Shown here: positions 8,278 to 18,338 of the stretch, in pieces
Numbering within the stretch: position 1 is the first letter of the stretch
Layout: the number at the start of each line of letters is the position of its first letter
From: Bacteroidota bacterium
Lineage (GTDB): Bacteria > Bacteroidota > Ignavibacteria > SZUA-365
Assembly (NCBI GenBank): GCA_003246455.1
Contig: QKAF01000038.1
Location: 1-48,657 of the forward strand
Length of the DNA stretch: 48,657 nucleotides
Reading direction: 5' to 3'
The notes under the pieces: model-generated
Database searches by the model: none
What the model was told of the DNA's origin: nothing
What the model saw: the letters and a program-made list of their open reading frames with translations, nothing else
Translations under genes and position numbers: made by a program

Positions 8278-10395
8278 ATGAAATACTTTCGCATGTTCAT
8301 GATTTTTGCGCTCCTGCTGCTCGTTGGCGGACAACTGGAAGCGCAGATCGACCGGACACAGAAACCGGCACCGGGTCCCGCCCCCAAGGCGTCTTTTCCC
8401 GACTATTACGAAACGACTCTCGACAACGGCCTGAAGGTCTTCGTCATCACCAATGACGCCGAACCCGTCGTGACATTCCGCCTGCTTATCAAGTCCGGCT
8501 CGGAATATGACGGCGATGTCTCCGGCATCGCAAGCAGCGTAACGGATCTCCTGACGTCCGGCACGACGACGCGCACATCCCTGCAGTTCGCGCAGGAATC
8601 CGACGCGCTCGGCCTGAGCATCGGCGCAGGCGCAGCGGACGACCAGATGTCCGTCAGCGGTTCCGGCCTTAAGAAAAACATGGACAAGCTGCTGACGCTG
8701 ATGACCGACGCCCTGTACAATCCGACCTTCCCGCAGGACGAACTGGACAAGCAGAAAAAGCAGTCCCTTTCCGGGCTGAAGACCGTCAAGCGCGATCCGG
8801 ATGCGGTGATGAGCCGCCTGCAGATCACGGTCGGATACACGCCGCATCCCTATGCGAATTTCGGCACCGAAGATGATGTGAACAGCATCTCCCGCGATGC
8901 CCTCGTGGCGTTCCACAAAACCTATTTCATTCCGAACAACGCCTCGCTGGCCATCGTCGGCGACGTGACCCCGAAGGAAATCCTCCCGATCATCAAAAAG
9001 TACTTCGGGACCTGGAAAAAAGGCACGGCTCCGGCAAACACCTTCCCGAAACCGGCGCGCATCACCGGCAAAAGCGTCCATCTGGTCGACCTCGGCAAGA
9101 CGCAGACGCAGACCTCCATCACGGTACAGGTCACCGGCATCGAGCGCAGGAATCCCGACTATGTCGCGGCCGGCGTCATGAATTCGATCATCGGCGGCGG
9201 TTTTTCGGGCCGCCTCTTCGCGAATCTCCGCGAGAAGCACGGCTTCACCTACGGTGCGTACAGCAGCCTCGAATCGCGCAAAGCCGCCGGTCTCTGGCAG
9301 GCCTCTGCCGATGTGCGCCGCATCGCGACCGATTCCGCCTTCACGCAGATCCTGCTTGAAATGAACAGACTTCGGGACGAGAAAATCGACGATCAGACGC
9401 TCGACATGCACAAACAGTATGCTGCCGGACGTTTCCTCCTCGGCCTCGAGAATCCCTCGAACATCGCCACGATGGTACAGAACATCGACCTCTACGATCT
9501 GCCGAAGGACTACTACAAGTCGTATGTCGTCAACATGATGAACGTCACCGTCGATGATGTGCAGCGCCTCGCGAAGAAATACCTGACCACCGATAACGTC
9601 GCCTTCCTTGCGGTCGGTGACGCCAGCGTGATCAAGGAACCGCTCGCCGCCTTCGGAGAAGTACACATGTACGACACGGATATGAATCCGATCGCCGCGG
9701 GCCAGTCGTTCAAGGTCGATATCGACGGTCCGGCGCTCCTCGAGAAGCATATCGAAGCCATCGGCGGCCGTGCGGCATTCGCGAAGCAGAAGTCACGCGT
9801 CACTGAAGGGGACGTGACCATTTCCTTCGGACCGTCCACCGCGGAGGGAATGTTCAAGGAAATCGCGATGGCGCCGAACAAGAAGTACCAGCTGGTGACC
9901 CTCTCCGTCGACATGGGCGGCGGTGCACAGATCCTCGAAATCGAGGAATGGGTCAATGGACAGAAGGCCTGGAGCCGCCAGCCGATGCAGCCGCTGACGG
10001 AAGTCACGGGCGACGACCTGGCGCAGTCGCTCGAGGATGAGCAGTTCAACAGCGTCGTTCGATGGAAGGAACTGGGATATGTGCCGACCGTCACCGAGAA
10101 AAAGGAAATGAACGGACGCGTCGTGTATGTGCTCGCCCTGAAAAAGCAGCACGGCACGGATGAACTGTACATCGATGCGGAGAATTTCCTGCTCGTCGCC
10201 GAGTCCGCAAGCAAGGACACCCCGAACGGCCCCATCTCCGTCATGAAAACGTTCGGCGATTACCGCGACGTCGACGGCGTCAAGCTGCCGTTCTCGGTGA
10301 GCGTCGAAACAACCGGGATGACGCAGAAGGCAACGATTACCTCCTACAAGCACAACACCGAAATCAACGACGCCCAGTTCGAACCCAAGAGCTGA
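8278..10395 (+). CDS. Non-catalytic M16-like peptidase with C-terminal extension
   Basis: About 705 residues with a signal peptide (MFMIFALLLLVGGQLEAQ). The M16 fold is clear (TTLDNGLKVFV, SGRLFANLREKHGFTYGAYS), but the zinc motif HxxEH is replaced by SSVTD at residues 86-90 (context SGIASSVTDLLTSG), so it should not cleave peptides. The Arg/Tyr substrate-binding segment of the M16 second half (LREKHGFTYG) is kept. After ~residue 480 comes a ~220-residue extension without M16 character, resembling LolA-like or outer-membrane-lipoprotein beta folds (FKEIAMAPNKKYQLV, DYRDVDGVKLPFSV). Three in-frame ATGs occur (8269, 8272, 8278); AGGA at 8265-8268 favours 8278. Likely partner of the upstream catalytic M16 protein. 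Confidence 0.88.
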   Translation: MKYFRMFMIFALLLLVGGQLEAQIDRTQKPAPGPAPKASFPDYYETTLDNGLKVFVITNDAEPVVTFRLLIKSGSEYDGDVSGIASSVTDLLTSGTTTRTSLQFAQESDALGLSIGAGAADDQMSVSGSGLKKNMDKLLTLMTDALYNPTFPQDELDKQKKQSLSGLKTVKRDPDAVMSRLQITVGYTPHPYANFGTEDDVNSISRDALVAFHKTYFIPNNASLAIVGDVTPKEILPIIKKYFGTWKKGTAPANTFPKPARITGKSVHLVDLGKTQTQTSITVQVTGIERRNPDYVAAGVMNSIIGGGFSGRLFANLREKHGFTYGAYSSLESRKAAGLWQASADVRRIATDSAFTQILLEMNRLRDEKIDDQTLDMHKQYAAGRFLLGLENPSNIATMVQNIDLYDLPKDYYKSYVVNMMNVTVDDVQRLAKKYLTTDNVAFLAVGDASVIKEPLAAFGEVHMYDTDMNPIAAGQSFKVDIDGPALLEKHIEAIGGRAAFAKQKSRVTEGDVTISFGPSTAEGMFKEIAMAPNKKYQLVTLSVDMGGGAQILEIEEWVNGQKAWSRQPMQPLTEVTGDDLAQSLEDEQFNSVVRWKELGYVPTVTEKKEMNGRVVYVLALKKQHGTDELYIDAENFLLVAESASKDTPNGPISVMKTFGDYRDVDGVKLPFSVSVETTGMTQKATITSYKHNTEINDAQFEPKS

Positions 10396-10445
10396 GCGTT
10401 TCGCGATCGGGTATCCGCCGTAAAGAATAATTTCCCGCCAACGTC

Positions 10446-10480
10446 TAGGGGCGCAGCATGCTGCGCCCCTACATTTTTTG
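10446..10480 (+). terminator. Perfect 26-bp palindrome plus T-run (copy 1 of a dispersed palindrome)
   Basis: Bases 10446-10471 are a perfect palindrome (half-site TAGGGGCGCAGCA, no loop), followed by ACATTTTTTGG. It therefore can act as an intrinsic terminator for the M16 operon, 50 bases after its stop. The same palindrome recurs at 27915-27944. It lies between convergent genes. Confidence 0.7.
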
Positions 10481-10529
10481 GATTGTATCGGGAGTTTTTT
10501 TCCCTCTCATGCCGGACGAGATTCTTCCC

Positions 10530-11069
10530 CTATTTCACCAGCTTCGATATGGCTTTGAAGCGCTCGGTACCGGACTCTTTCAGCAGTTCGAACAGCACCA
10601 TCTCCGTGCTCGTGGGTTTCGCGCCCAGCGAGGAACACACCGAGACGCCCAGCTGCCAGTTCTCTTCCGTCCGGCTGGAAACCGCGTCGGTGACCAGGTG
10701 CACATTGTAGCCAAGGGCGAGCAGATCCCGTGTCGTCTGATACACGCAGACATGGGTTTCGATGCCGCACACGACGACATCGGTCTTGTGCAGCTCGGCC
10801 AGCTTCGTCTCGAAATTGAATTCGCCGCAGCAGCTGAAGCTGCTTTTCTCGATGACCGGTGCATCGCCGAGACGATCGGCGATGGGAGGGATGGTGCTGC
10901 CGAGTCCCTTCGGATACTGTTCGGTCGCGATGACGGGGATTCCGAGCACTTTCATGCCGTCGATGAGAACCCCGATATTCTTCTGAACCTGCTCTGGGCG
11001 CCAGACCAGGTCGGCGAGCTTGCCCTGAACGTCGATGACAAGCAGCAGTGTATGTGCGGTTGTGAGCAT
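10530..11069 (-). CDS. Isochorismatase-family cysteine hydrolase (YcaC-like)
   Basis: A 179-residue cytosolic enzyme. The family triad is visible: D13 (LLVIDVQGKL), K75 (VIEKSSFSC) and C108 within GIETHVCVYQT, preceded by the cis-peptide region VVCGIE. Members hydrolyse amides or enol ethers (nicotinamide, isochorismate, N-carbamoyl compounds); the short form without extra domains resembles the YcaC-like group of unknown substrate. It follows the TPR protein on the minus strand with a 15-base gap and is probably co-transcribed with it. Its 3' end faces the M16 operon across the palindrome at 10446. Confidence 0.88.
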   Translation of the reverse strand: MLTTAHTLLLVIDVQGKLADLVWRPEQVQKNIGVLIDGMKVLGIPVIATEQYPKGLGSTIPPIADRLGDAPVIEKSSFSCCGEFNFETKLAELHKTDVVVCGIETHVCVYQTTRDLLALGYNVHLVTDAVSSRTEENWQLGVSVCSSLGAKPTSTEMVLFELLKESGTERFKAISKLVK

Positions 11070-11084
11070 GACGAATCTCTCAGC

Positions 11085-11879
11085 TTATGGTTGCGATGAT
11101 TGCTCGTTGTCCCTCTTTGTCTCCACTTCCCTGATTTTCCCCTCGAAGTAGTCGCGCCGGTCGCTGTGCCGCGCCGCAAGCCGGGCATAGCCGTCGATGG
11201 CTTCACGCCAGCGTCCCTGCTGCTCGTAGATGCCGATGAGGGTCTCCGTCACCGGGCGCAGCTCGAGGTTCACGGATTCGACCGTTTCCTCACCGGTGCT
11301 TTCCTGGTACTCGTCCTCCTCCGGCAGCGAAGGAATCCGTGCGCCCTCCAGGCGCTGCGCGAGCGCGCCGAGGTCGAAAACCGGGCGCGGCTCTACGGAA
11401 CCGGGTTCCGCATCGGCGCCGGGTGCGACATCGCTCCGTGTCGGGGCGAAGCTCTCGATCCCGGGGAGAATGTCGTCCTGGTGGCTCCATTGCTGGCGCT
11501 GGTCGCGCGCATCCTGCTCACGTCCGAGATTGTGCCGGGAAACGATCATGCCGCCGGAGGCGGCATAGGGCGGGTATTCGAGTTCGAGTTCGGTCATCCG
11601 GTCGATCAGGCGCAGCGCGGCGACACAGGAAGGCAGGATGCGGATGAGTTCGTGCAGCGTCTGGCGGGCGTCGCTGTACTGGCGGAGCATGATCTGCGCG
11701 CGGGCGATCATGAGCAGCCCTGTGGGATAGTCCGGATGCAGCTTGATGCCCTGCAGGCAGATTTTCAGGGCCTGGGCGGGACGGTTGCTCTCGATGTACA
11801 GGGAGGCGAGCCGCGCGAACAGCGGCGAGGCGGGGTATGCGGCAATATGCCGCTCCAGTGCGGCGATGTCGTCGAACAT
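11085..11879 (-). CDS. TPR-repeat protein, function unknown
   Basis: A 264-residue soluble protein without signal peptide. Residues ~5-90 hold TPR-like helices (FARLASLYIESNRPAQALKI, LLMIARAQIMLRQYSDARQT) and a further repeat occurs near the C-terminus (LIGIYEQQGRWREAIDGYA). The middle (~120-200) is charged and low in structure. Start chosen at MFDDIAALERH, which has an AGGGA site five bases upstream; two upstream in-frame ATGs either lie inside the terminator hairpin (11924-11959) or lack a site. The repeats suggest a protein-protein scaffold. A partner cannot be named; the downstream isochorismatase-like gene is the only close neighbour. Confidence 0.75.
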   Translation of the reverse strand: MFDDIAALERHIAAYPASPLFARLASLYIESNRPAQALKICLQGIKLHPDYPTGLLMIARAQIMLRQYSDARQTLHELIRILPSCVAALRLIDRMTELELEYPPYAASGGMIVSRHNLGREQDARDQRQQWSHQDDILPGIESFAPTRSDVAPGADAEPGSVEPRPVFDLGALAQRLEGARIPSLPEEDEYQESTGEETVESVNLELRPVTETLIGIYEQQGRWREAIDGYARLAARHSDRRDYFEGKIREVETKRDNEQSSQP

Positions 11880-11923
11880 ATTTCCCTGTCCCGATTGCTC
11901 CATGAGGTCGTACCAGACAAAAC

Positions 11924-11959
11924 ATTTCGCCACATCGGCCGCAGCCGGTGTGGCGAAAT
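11924..11959 (-). terminator. Strong hairpin after the glycosyltransferase gene
   Basis: A 36-base hairpin: arms ATTTCGCCACAYCGGC of 16 bp with one wobble and a 4-base loop, followed on the minus strand by GTTTTGTC. It lies 61-96 bases after the glycosyltransferase stop and just before the TPR gene, so it likely ends the miaB-to-glycosyltransferase transcript or partly attenuates read-through. Confidence 0.7.
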
Positions 11960-12019
11960 CTCATTCATACGTAAATCAAAATGGTTGCAAGAAACCGCTA
12001 TGCGCTCCGCTTCGGTGAA

Positions 12020-13483
12020 TCAGGCGCCCTGGGGACCGAGGGCGTGACGAATGGACAGAAGACCGACCAGGCCGAAGCCGAGGAAGAAAAGAAGCTGGAA
12101 CGGCAGGGCGGCGATTTCCAGGAACCAGATCGAAGCGACGACGCCGATGAAGCAGTACAGCGCCAGCGCGATTTCAAAAATGACGGCGATCGAGATTTTC
12201 CGCGGGGCCGCCTGGTACTTCTTGTTCTTCCAGGTGTCCTTCTCGGTCTCGATGCGGAATTTCGGCGTGCGGATGAACGCGCTTTTGCGGTTGAGCAGGC
12301 CTTCGATCACCGCGCGCGAATTGTTCACGGAGAAGCCCATGCTGCCCGACATGAAGAGCGGGAAAAGGAAAATGCGCTTCTTCCAGTCGGTGTACACGTC
12401 CTTCTGTGAATACAGGTAGAAAAGAAACGAGCTGATGAACGCAAGGACGAAGATCGACATGAACGCGAAAAACGTCTCGTGATGGCCGGCATGCTTGATG
12501 AACACCAGCGGCACGTTCAGAATACCGGTCAGCAGAATGAACGGGAATACGAGGTTGTTGGTCAGGTGCACGGTCGACTGCAGCTTGACGCGCAGCGGGA
12601 GCTTGGATTTCCACACGCGGGGAAGAATCTTCCGTGCAGTCTCGATGGCGCCCTTGGTCCAGCGGAACTGCTGCGATTTGAGCGCATTGATCTCGGACGG
12701 CAGTTCGGCCGGGGATGTCACGTCATTGAGAAATACGAAGCGCCAGCCCTTCAGCTGTGCGCGGTAGCTCAAATCGAGATCCTCCGTCAGCGTGTCCGCC
12801 TCCCAGTTTCCCGCATCCTCGATGCAGGAACGGCGCCAGACACCGGCGGTCCCGTTGAAATTGATGAAAAAGCCGGACTTGTTGCGCACCTGCTGCTCGA
12901 TCACGAAGTGACCGTCAAGCGCGATGCCCTGCGCACGCGTGAGCAGAGAAAACTCGTTGTTCAGATGCTCCCAGCGCGTCTGGACCATGCCGATGCGATC
13001 GTCAGTGAAGTGGCGAAGCGTCTCGGTAAGGAAGTTCGACCTGGGAACAAAATCGGCATCGAAAATCGCGATGAATTCGCCCTTGGCGATTTCCATCCCG
13101 TAGCGAAGCGCGCCTGCCTTGAAACCGACCCTGTTCTCACGCCGGACCTGGACGATATCGAAGCCTTCCGCCTGCCGGACGGCGACGGCGGCCGCGACAA
13201 CGTCTACCGTCTCGTCGGTGGAGTCATCGAGAACCTGAATTTCCAGCTTGTCCTTCGGGTAATCGAGGGCGCAAACCGCATCGATCAACCGTTCCACGAC
13301 ATACAATTCGTTGTACACCGGGAGCTGGACGGTCACCACCGGCTTGTCGTCCAGGATCGCCTTCCCTTCCGGCCTCTTGTCCTTGTTCTTGAAATAGTAG
13401 TAGATCATCACGAACCCGTGCGATCCGAACAAGAACAGGATGCTCAGAGAGAACACATACGCACCCAGTATAAAATCTTCCAT
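12020..13483 (-). CDS. Processive family 2 glycosyltransferase (cellulose synthase-like)
   Basis: A 487-residue membrane enzyme. There is one N-terminal membrane segment (residues ~5-30), a cytosolic GT-A domain (~48-290), then four or five C-terminal membrane segments. The processive GT2 signature is complete: VLDDSTD (D86/D87), FDADF (141-145), TEDLDLS (D235) and QQFRW (271-275). It therefore builds or adds to a polysaccharide or glycolipid from a nucleotide sugar at the inner membrane; GT2 enzymes of this shape include glucosylceramide/glucomannan- and cellulose synthase-like proteins. The donor and acceptor are not predictable. It follows lptE with a 35-base gap in the same direction, suggesting an envelope-linked role. 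Confidence 0.9.
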   Translation of the reverse strand: MEDFILGAYVFSLSILFLFGSHGFVMIYYYFKNKDKRPEGKAILDDKPVVTVQLPVYNELYVVERLIDAVCALDYPKDKLEIQVLDDSTDETVDVVAAAVAVRQAEGFDIVQVRRENRVGFKAGALRYGMEIAKGEFIAIFDADFVPRSNFLTETLRHFTDDRIGMVQTRWEHLNNEFSLLTRAQGIALDGHFVIEQQVRNKSGFFINFNGTAGVWRRSCIEDAGNWEADTLTEDLDLSYRAQLKGWRFVFLNDVTSPAELPSEINALKSQQFRWTKGAIETARKILPRVWKSKLPLRVKLQSTVHLTNNLVFPFILLTGILNVPLVFIKHAGHHETFFAFMSIFVLAFISSFLFYLYSQKDVYTDWKKRIFLFPLFMSGSMGFSVNNSRAVIEGLLNRKSAFIRTPKFRIETEKDTWKNKKYQAAPRKISIAVIFEIALALYCFIGVVASIWFLEIAALPFQLLFFLGFGLVGLLSIRHALGPQGA

Positions 13484-13518
13484 GATTTAGATTTCACCTA
13501 GTGAATGAAACAGCAAAT

Positions 13519-14043
13519 TTACCACGCGGAGACCGTCTCCAGCAAGAGGTCGTCAGTCATGTTTTCCATGGCCTGCAAAAGGCCCTGTTCACGACCGGAC
13601 TGGCCGGACGCGGCAGGGTAGTCACCTGTTGCGGTGAAATCCTTGCTCCAGACTTCCTTGTTGGTAACGTGGTCGATCAGTTTGACTCGTGTTTTGAGAC
13701 TAACCTGCAGCTTGGACGCTTGCGCGCCCTGGGCGACAGCGATGGGCTGATCAGCGATGATGGAGATGATGACACCTCTCAATTCGACGTTCGCCGACTG
13801 CCGGGCCGCAAGCTGCAATGTGTTGTCTTGCTGAAATTTCTGTATCAGCATGTTGGTCAAGTCCTCACGCAGCGAGGGCTGGCCGAAATTACTCTCGTCG
13901 TCGAACAACGGGATGGCTATGGACTTCCAGTGCGCCGGAACGGATGCGCCGGTGAACGAATACGCGCATCCGCCAAGCATGGCGGCACCAAGAAATATGG
14001 GACTAAGATACAAGATAATCCAAAATGAACGCAAGCTTCGCAT
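13519..14043 (-). CDS. lptE: LptE family LPS-assembly lipoprotein
   Basis: A 174-residue lipoprotein: a hydrophobic leader followed by the lipobox AMLGGC (lipidated Cys around residue 26) and CAYSFTGASVPAHWKSIAIPLFDD, typical of Bacteroidota LptE. LptE plugs LptD in the outer membrane for LPS insertion. The start used is the ATG whose A is shared with the upstream TGA stop; a GTG one codon earlier is possible. The miaB - sigma-54 activator - lptE order is, as I recall it, conserved in Bacteroidota, which strengthens the call although the protein family is divergent. The C-terminal half shows the alternating pattern and KDFTATGDYP segment expected of the fold. Confidence 0.85.
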   Translation of the reverse strand: MRSLRSFWIILYLSPIFLGAAMLGGCAYSFTGASVPAHWKSIAIPLFDDESNFGQPSLREDLTNMLIQKFQQDNTLQLAARQSANVELRGVIISIIADQPIAVAQGAQASKLQVSLKTRVKLIDHVTNKEVWSKDFTATGDYPAASGQSGREQGLLQAMENMTDDLLLETVSAW

Positions 14044-15203
14044 CACAGTCCGTAATCTTTGATTTTTCTGTACAAAGTTCGTTCACTTATGTTCAATGCC
14101 TCGGCGGCCAGCCTCCGATTGCCGTGGAAACGCCGGAGCATGTGCGCGATAAGCTCTTCCTCCATGCCGCGCAGCGTCATATCGTCCATGTGCACGGTGC
14201 CGCCATCGCCCTGTTCGCCGGGCGGCAGGGAGAGCGGCGGACGGTGCTGAAGCTCGCCCACCATGCCGCGGAGATCCTGCAGATCGTTTTTTATCTCCCA
14301 GAGAAGCCGGAAAATCAGCTCGCGTTCGGCCTGCTCGGGGGGCTTGCCGAGGTGCATCGGGAGGGAACGATCCTCGTAGGGTTCCTCCATGAACTGCAGG
14401 TACTTTGCGATCACATGCTCGTCGACCACGTTTCCGCGCTCGAGGATGATGACGCTCTCGATCACGTTGCGCAGTTCACGCACGTTCCCCGGCCAGTTGT
14501 GGCGCATCAGCGCGGCCATGCCGTCGTCGGTGATCAGAATGTCCTTCCGCGCATCGCCCGCGAGACTGGCAAGGAAAGACTCCACCAGCAGCGGGATGTC
14601 GCCGCGCCTGCTGCGCAGCGGCGGAATGCGGATGTTCACCGAACGAAGGCGGAAAAACAGGTCCTGCCGGAAACGGCGGCTGCGGACTTCCTCTTCCAGG
14701 CTCTTGTTGGTCGCGGCAATCACGCGGACGTCGGAGCGCCGCGGTTCGGAGCTGCCCACGCGCATGAATTCCCCGCTCTCGAGCACGCGAAGCAGCTTGA
14801 CCTGCGTGGAAATCGGGGTATCCCCGATCTCATCGAGAAAGATCGTCCCGCCGTCCGCCAGCTCGAAATATCCCTTCCGCGTTTCCACGGCGCCGGTAAA
14901 CGAGCCCTTCTCATGTCCGAAGAGTTCGCTCTCGAGTATGCCCTCGGGAATGGCCCCGCAGTTGACCGGAATGAATTTCCGTGCAGCCCGGCGGCTCGCG
15001 CTGTGGATGGCCTTCGCGATCACTTCCTTGCCGGTTCCGCTTTCCCCCGTCACCAGGACCGTGATATCGGTCGGCGCCACCTGCATGATCGTATCGACCA
15101 CCTCCCGGATCTCGGTGCTTTTGCCGATGATGCCGTGACGCCGCTGAAAGGCCTGGCGATCCCCCGAGGAAATGTTCATGGCTCCTGTTGTGACGTCGCT
15201 CAT
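14043..15203 (-). CDS. Sigma-54-dependent transcriptional activator (AAA+ and Fis HTH, no receiver)
   Basis: A 386-residue regulator. Only ~24 residues precede the AAA+ domain, so there is no receiver or sensor domain. Walker A is GESGTGKE (53-60), the sigma-54 contact loop is GSFTGA (100-105; serine replaces the usual alanine), Walker B is IFLDEIG (121-127), and the C-terminus is a Fis-type helix-turn-helix ([24 protein letters not shown] region, from ~361). It activates promoters read by RpoN; without a receiver its activity is probably set by abundance or a partner. The start overlaps the MBL gene's stop by ATGA, and its stop shares a base with the lptE start. A consensus sigma-54 promoter exists at 38354-38370. 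Confidence 0.94.
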   Translation of the reverse strand: MSDVTTGAMNISSGDRQAFQRRHGIIGKSTEIREVVDTIMQVAPTDITVLVTGESGTGKEVIAKAIHSASRRAARKFIPVNCGAIPEGILESELFGHEKGSFTGAVETRKGYFELADGGTIFLDEIGDTPISTQVKLLRVLESGEFMRVGSSEPRRSDVRVIAATNKSLEEEVRSRRFRQDLFFRLRSVNIRIPPLRSRRGDIPLLVESFLASLAGDARKDILITDDGMAALMRHNWPGNVRELRNVIESVIILERGNVVDEHVIAKYLQFMEEPYEDRSLPMHLGKPPEQAERELIFRLLWEIKNDLQDLRGMVGELQHRPPLSLPPGEQGDGGTVHMDDMTLRGMEEELIAHMLRRFHGNRRLAAEALNISERTLYRKIKDYGL

Positions 15204-15976
15204 GTCTTGGTTCTCTCCAGCAGGTACTGCATTCCGTCGTAGGCGTAGAGCACGCGCCCGCCGGCTTCCTCGGCGCTCCGCTCGCGGAGAGCCATCAGCC
15301 CCGGTTCGATTTCGGGCGGAATATGCGTGCAGATCACCGCGAGTTTCTCATGCGCGGCGGCAAAAGCGAAAATCTCGTCCTGGAGCACGTGCGTACCGTC
15401 GACGATCAGCAGATCGCTGCCCGCCGCGGCGGCCGCGACATCGTCGAGAGACGCAATATCAGAAGAAATCACGACAGAACAGCATTCGCTGCTCACGTGA
15501 AGGGAGTAGGAATCGGCGGGCACATCGTGGCGCGCGGCCAGCTCCCGGACTTTCTCCAGGTGACGGTTGGGAAACGGCGCGATGCGAAGTCCGCCCTCGC
15601 TCGCAGGGATGTCCCCGTACTGCTGGACCTGGAACGGGAAACCCCATTTCTCCGCGTAGATGTACATGCCGCGCAGCCACTCCCGAAACCACTGCACTCG
15701 TCCCGGGGGAACGCTGATCGGCAGCGGCTCGGTCCTCCCCGCAATGTGCATTCCCTGCAGCAGCATCGGGAGCCCCGTCACATGGTCGGGATGGGTATGC
15801 GAAATGACGATGCGCGTGATCGACGCGAGGGCAATGCCGGCGGCAAGCAGCGCCGCGGACGTCCCGTCCCCGGCATCGACCAGCACGCGCTGTTCTCCGT
15901 CCTCGATCACGAGGGAGGCATGACGTCGATGCGCGACGGGCATGCCGGAGGCTGTTCCTGTCAGAATGAATTTCAT
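15200..15976 (-). CDS. MBL-fold metal-dependent hydrolase (RNase Z-like)
   Basis: A 258-residue cytosolic protein. The metallo-beta-lactamase signature HTHPDH (context [14 protein letters not shown]) and later metal-ligand regions ([32 protein letters not shown]) fit the ElaC/RNase Z-like branch, although the domain that binds tRNA in true RNase Z (exosite) is not evident. It could be a nuclease or a phosphodiesterase. In the cluster it sits 8 bases after the SPOR gene and overlaps the sigma-54 activator. A clear GAGGA site precedes the ATG. Neither SPOR nor MBL belongs to the miaB/sigma-54/lptE core that I recall from Bacteroidota. Confidence 0.85.
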   Translation of the reverse strand: MKFILTGTASGMPVAHRRHASLVIEDGEQRVLVDAGDGTSAALLAAGIALASITRIVISHTHPDHVTGLPMLLQGMHIAGRTEPLPISVPPGRVQWFREWLRGMYIYAEKWGFPFQVQQYGDIPASEGGLRIAPFPNRHLEKVRELAARHDVPADSYSLHVSSECCSVVISSDIASLDDVAAAAAGSDLLIVDGTHVLQDEIFAFAAAHEKLAVICTHIPPEIEPGLMALRERSAEEAGGRVLYAYDGMQYLLERTKT

Positions 15977-15984
15977 GGGAATCC

Positions 15985-16779
15985 TCAGCGCCGCACGACG
16001 ATGGCGTCGATTTTCTGCTGTTCTTTCAGTTTTCGCGCAAATGCCTGGGCCTGGGAGAAATCCGAAAATATCCCCAGCCAGACGGCCTGCACGGTTTTCC
16101 TGTTCACCGTTTTTTCACGGAGATACGCGGTATAGCCCTTGGTCTTCAGCTCGTCCGACAGCTTCAGCGCGTCGGATTTCCGGGAGAAGGCGCCCACCTG
16201 CACGGCGTAGCTCTTCTGTGCGTCCGCGGCAGCCGGCTTCTCCGCGGGCGCTTCCGCGGTCGGGGCAGACTGAGCGGGGGGCGTCCGCTTCGCGGTCGTC
16301 TGCGGCGCGGCTTTTTCCGTCCCGGCCTCCTTCGCGGCTTTCATGGCCGCCGCGCGCTGCTCGCGGCTCAGGAACGGCGACTGCGGGAAATCCTTGGCGA
16401 TACGGTCCGTGTACGTGCGGGCCGTCCGGTAGGCGCCGACGGCATAGCTGTATTGATAGAGGCGGTACAGTGCGTCATCGGACCATTCGCTGCGCGGAAA
16501 ATCATCTGCCACGCGCTGGTAGAGTTCGACGGCCTTCTCGGCATTGGTTTCGAGAAGCGCCTCGAGCAGCAGTACACCGGCCTTGTCGGGATGGGATTTT
16601 TTCAGTGCGGGAAGGAGTTTGGCCACCTCCGTTCCGGCGCCGGCTTTCACCTGCGCGATGAGGATGGCGATGTCGCGGCGCGCCTGCGCCCGGCCCGTGG
16701 CCGGGAAGATACTGCCGAACGCTGCCAGGAGAAGCAGGAAAGACAGTATGCGGAAAGGTGCGGGCGCTCTGCAGATCAT
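15985..16779 (-). CDS. SPOR-domain protein with TPR-like region
   Basis: A 264-residue exported protein. Start at MICRAPAPFRILSFLLLL, preceded by AAGGAA at a good distance; the hydrophobic leader ends near GRAQA. Residues ~30-145 are helical, tetratricopeptide-like (DFPRSEWSDDALYRLYQYSY). A Pro/Ala/Lys-rich linker follows, and the last ~75 residues (SYAVQVGAFSRKSDALKLSDELKTKG region to the end) are a SPOR domain, which binds glycan strands of peptidoglycan stripped of stem peptides, usually at the division septum. It begins 23 bases after miaB and is thus likely in the same transcript; it probably acts in the periplasm or on the outer membrane in wall remodelling. Confidence 0.87.
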   Translation of the reverse strand: MICRAPAPFRILSFLLLLAAFGSIFPATGRAQARRDIAILIAQVKAGAGTEVAKLLPALKKSHPDKAGVLLLEALLETNAEKAVELYQRVADDFPRSEWSDDALYRLYQYSYAVGAYRTARTYTDRIAKDFPQSPFLSREQRAAAMKAAKEAGTEKAAPQTTAKRTPPAQSAPTAEAPAEKPAAADAQKSYAVQVGAFSRKSDALKLSDELKTKGYTAYLREKTVNRKTVQAVWLGIFSDFSQAQAFARKLKEQQKIDAIVVRR

Positions 16780-16802
16780 GCCGGTGAATTCCTTGTGCCG
16801 CG

Positions 16803-18128
<1,326 letters not shown>

Positions 18129-18174
18129 GTGTGTATCGTATCTGTCAAATTGGCAGTGAAATATGCAATAAAAT

Positions 18175-18202
18175 TTTATAGATTAGTAAAATAGAAAGTC
18201 AA
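18175..18202 (-). promoter_or_regulatory. Candidate promoter of the miaB operon
   Basis: Read on the minus strand: TTGACT, 16-base spacer, TATAAA, about 47 bases upstream of the miaB start in an AT-rich patch. Two near-identical 13-bp direct repeats (GTCAAATTGGCAG at 18143-18155 and GTCAATTTGGCAG at 18199-18211, plus-strand reading) flank the -10 region; the second contains the -35 element. Confidence 0.5.
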
Positions 18203-18273
18203 TTTGGCAGAATCAAGTGCGATCGCACACCCCCGGACACCGCGATCAGCCGCGGAGGCGTTTTCTCCAGGGG

Positions 18274-18310
18274 AAAAAAGAAAACCGGGACCGCATGAAG
18301 CGATCCCGGT
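18274..18310 (-). terminator. Intrinsic terminator of the Rrf2 gene
   Basis: On the minus strand, an 11-bp stem (ACCGGGATCGC, loop TTCAT, GCGGTCCCGGT; one wobble) is followed by TTTCTTTTTT, about 29 bases after the stop at 18339. This is a classic rho-independent terminator, separating the Rrf2 gene from miaB. Confidence 0.85.
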
Positions 18311-18338
18311 GTTTGGAAAACGGTGGCTGCGTCGAAGA

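Noticed and set aside
8251-9750. A ~500-codon minus-strand frame opposite the M16-like gene
   Set aside because: Mirror frame of a well-conserved gene; composition (Arg/Val/His-rich, no motif) is that of a shadow.
18146-18220. Two TTGGCAG-N7-TGC sites resembling sigma-54 promoters
   Set aside because: The spacing between GG and GC is 11 instead of 10 bases, and they would read antisense into the Rrf2 gene.
18217-18228. 12-bp palindrome GTGCGATCGCAC
   Set aside because: Short GC-rich palindrome of a kind expected by chance; no second copy of the full word was noticed in the window.
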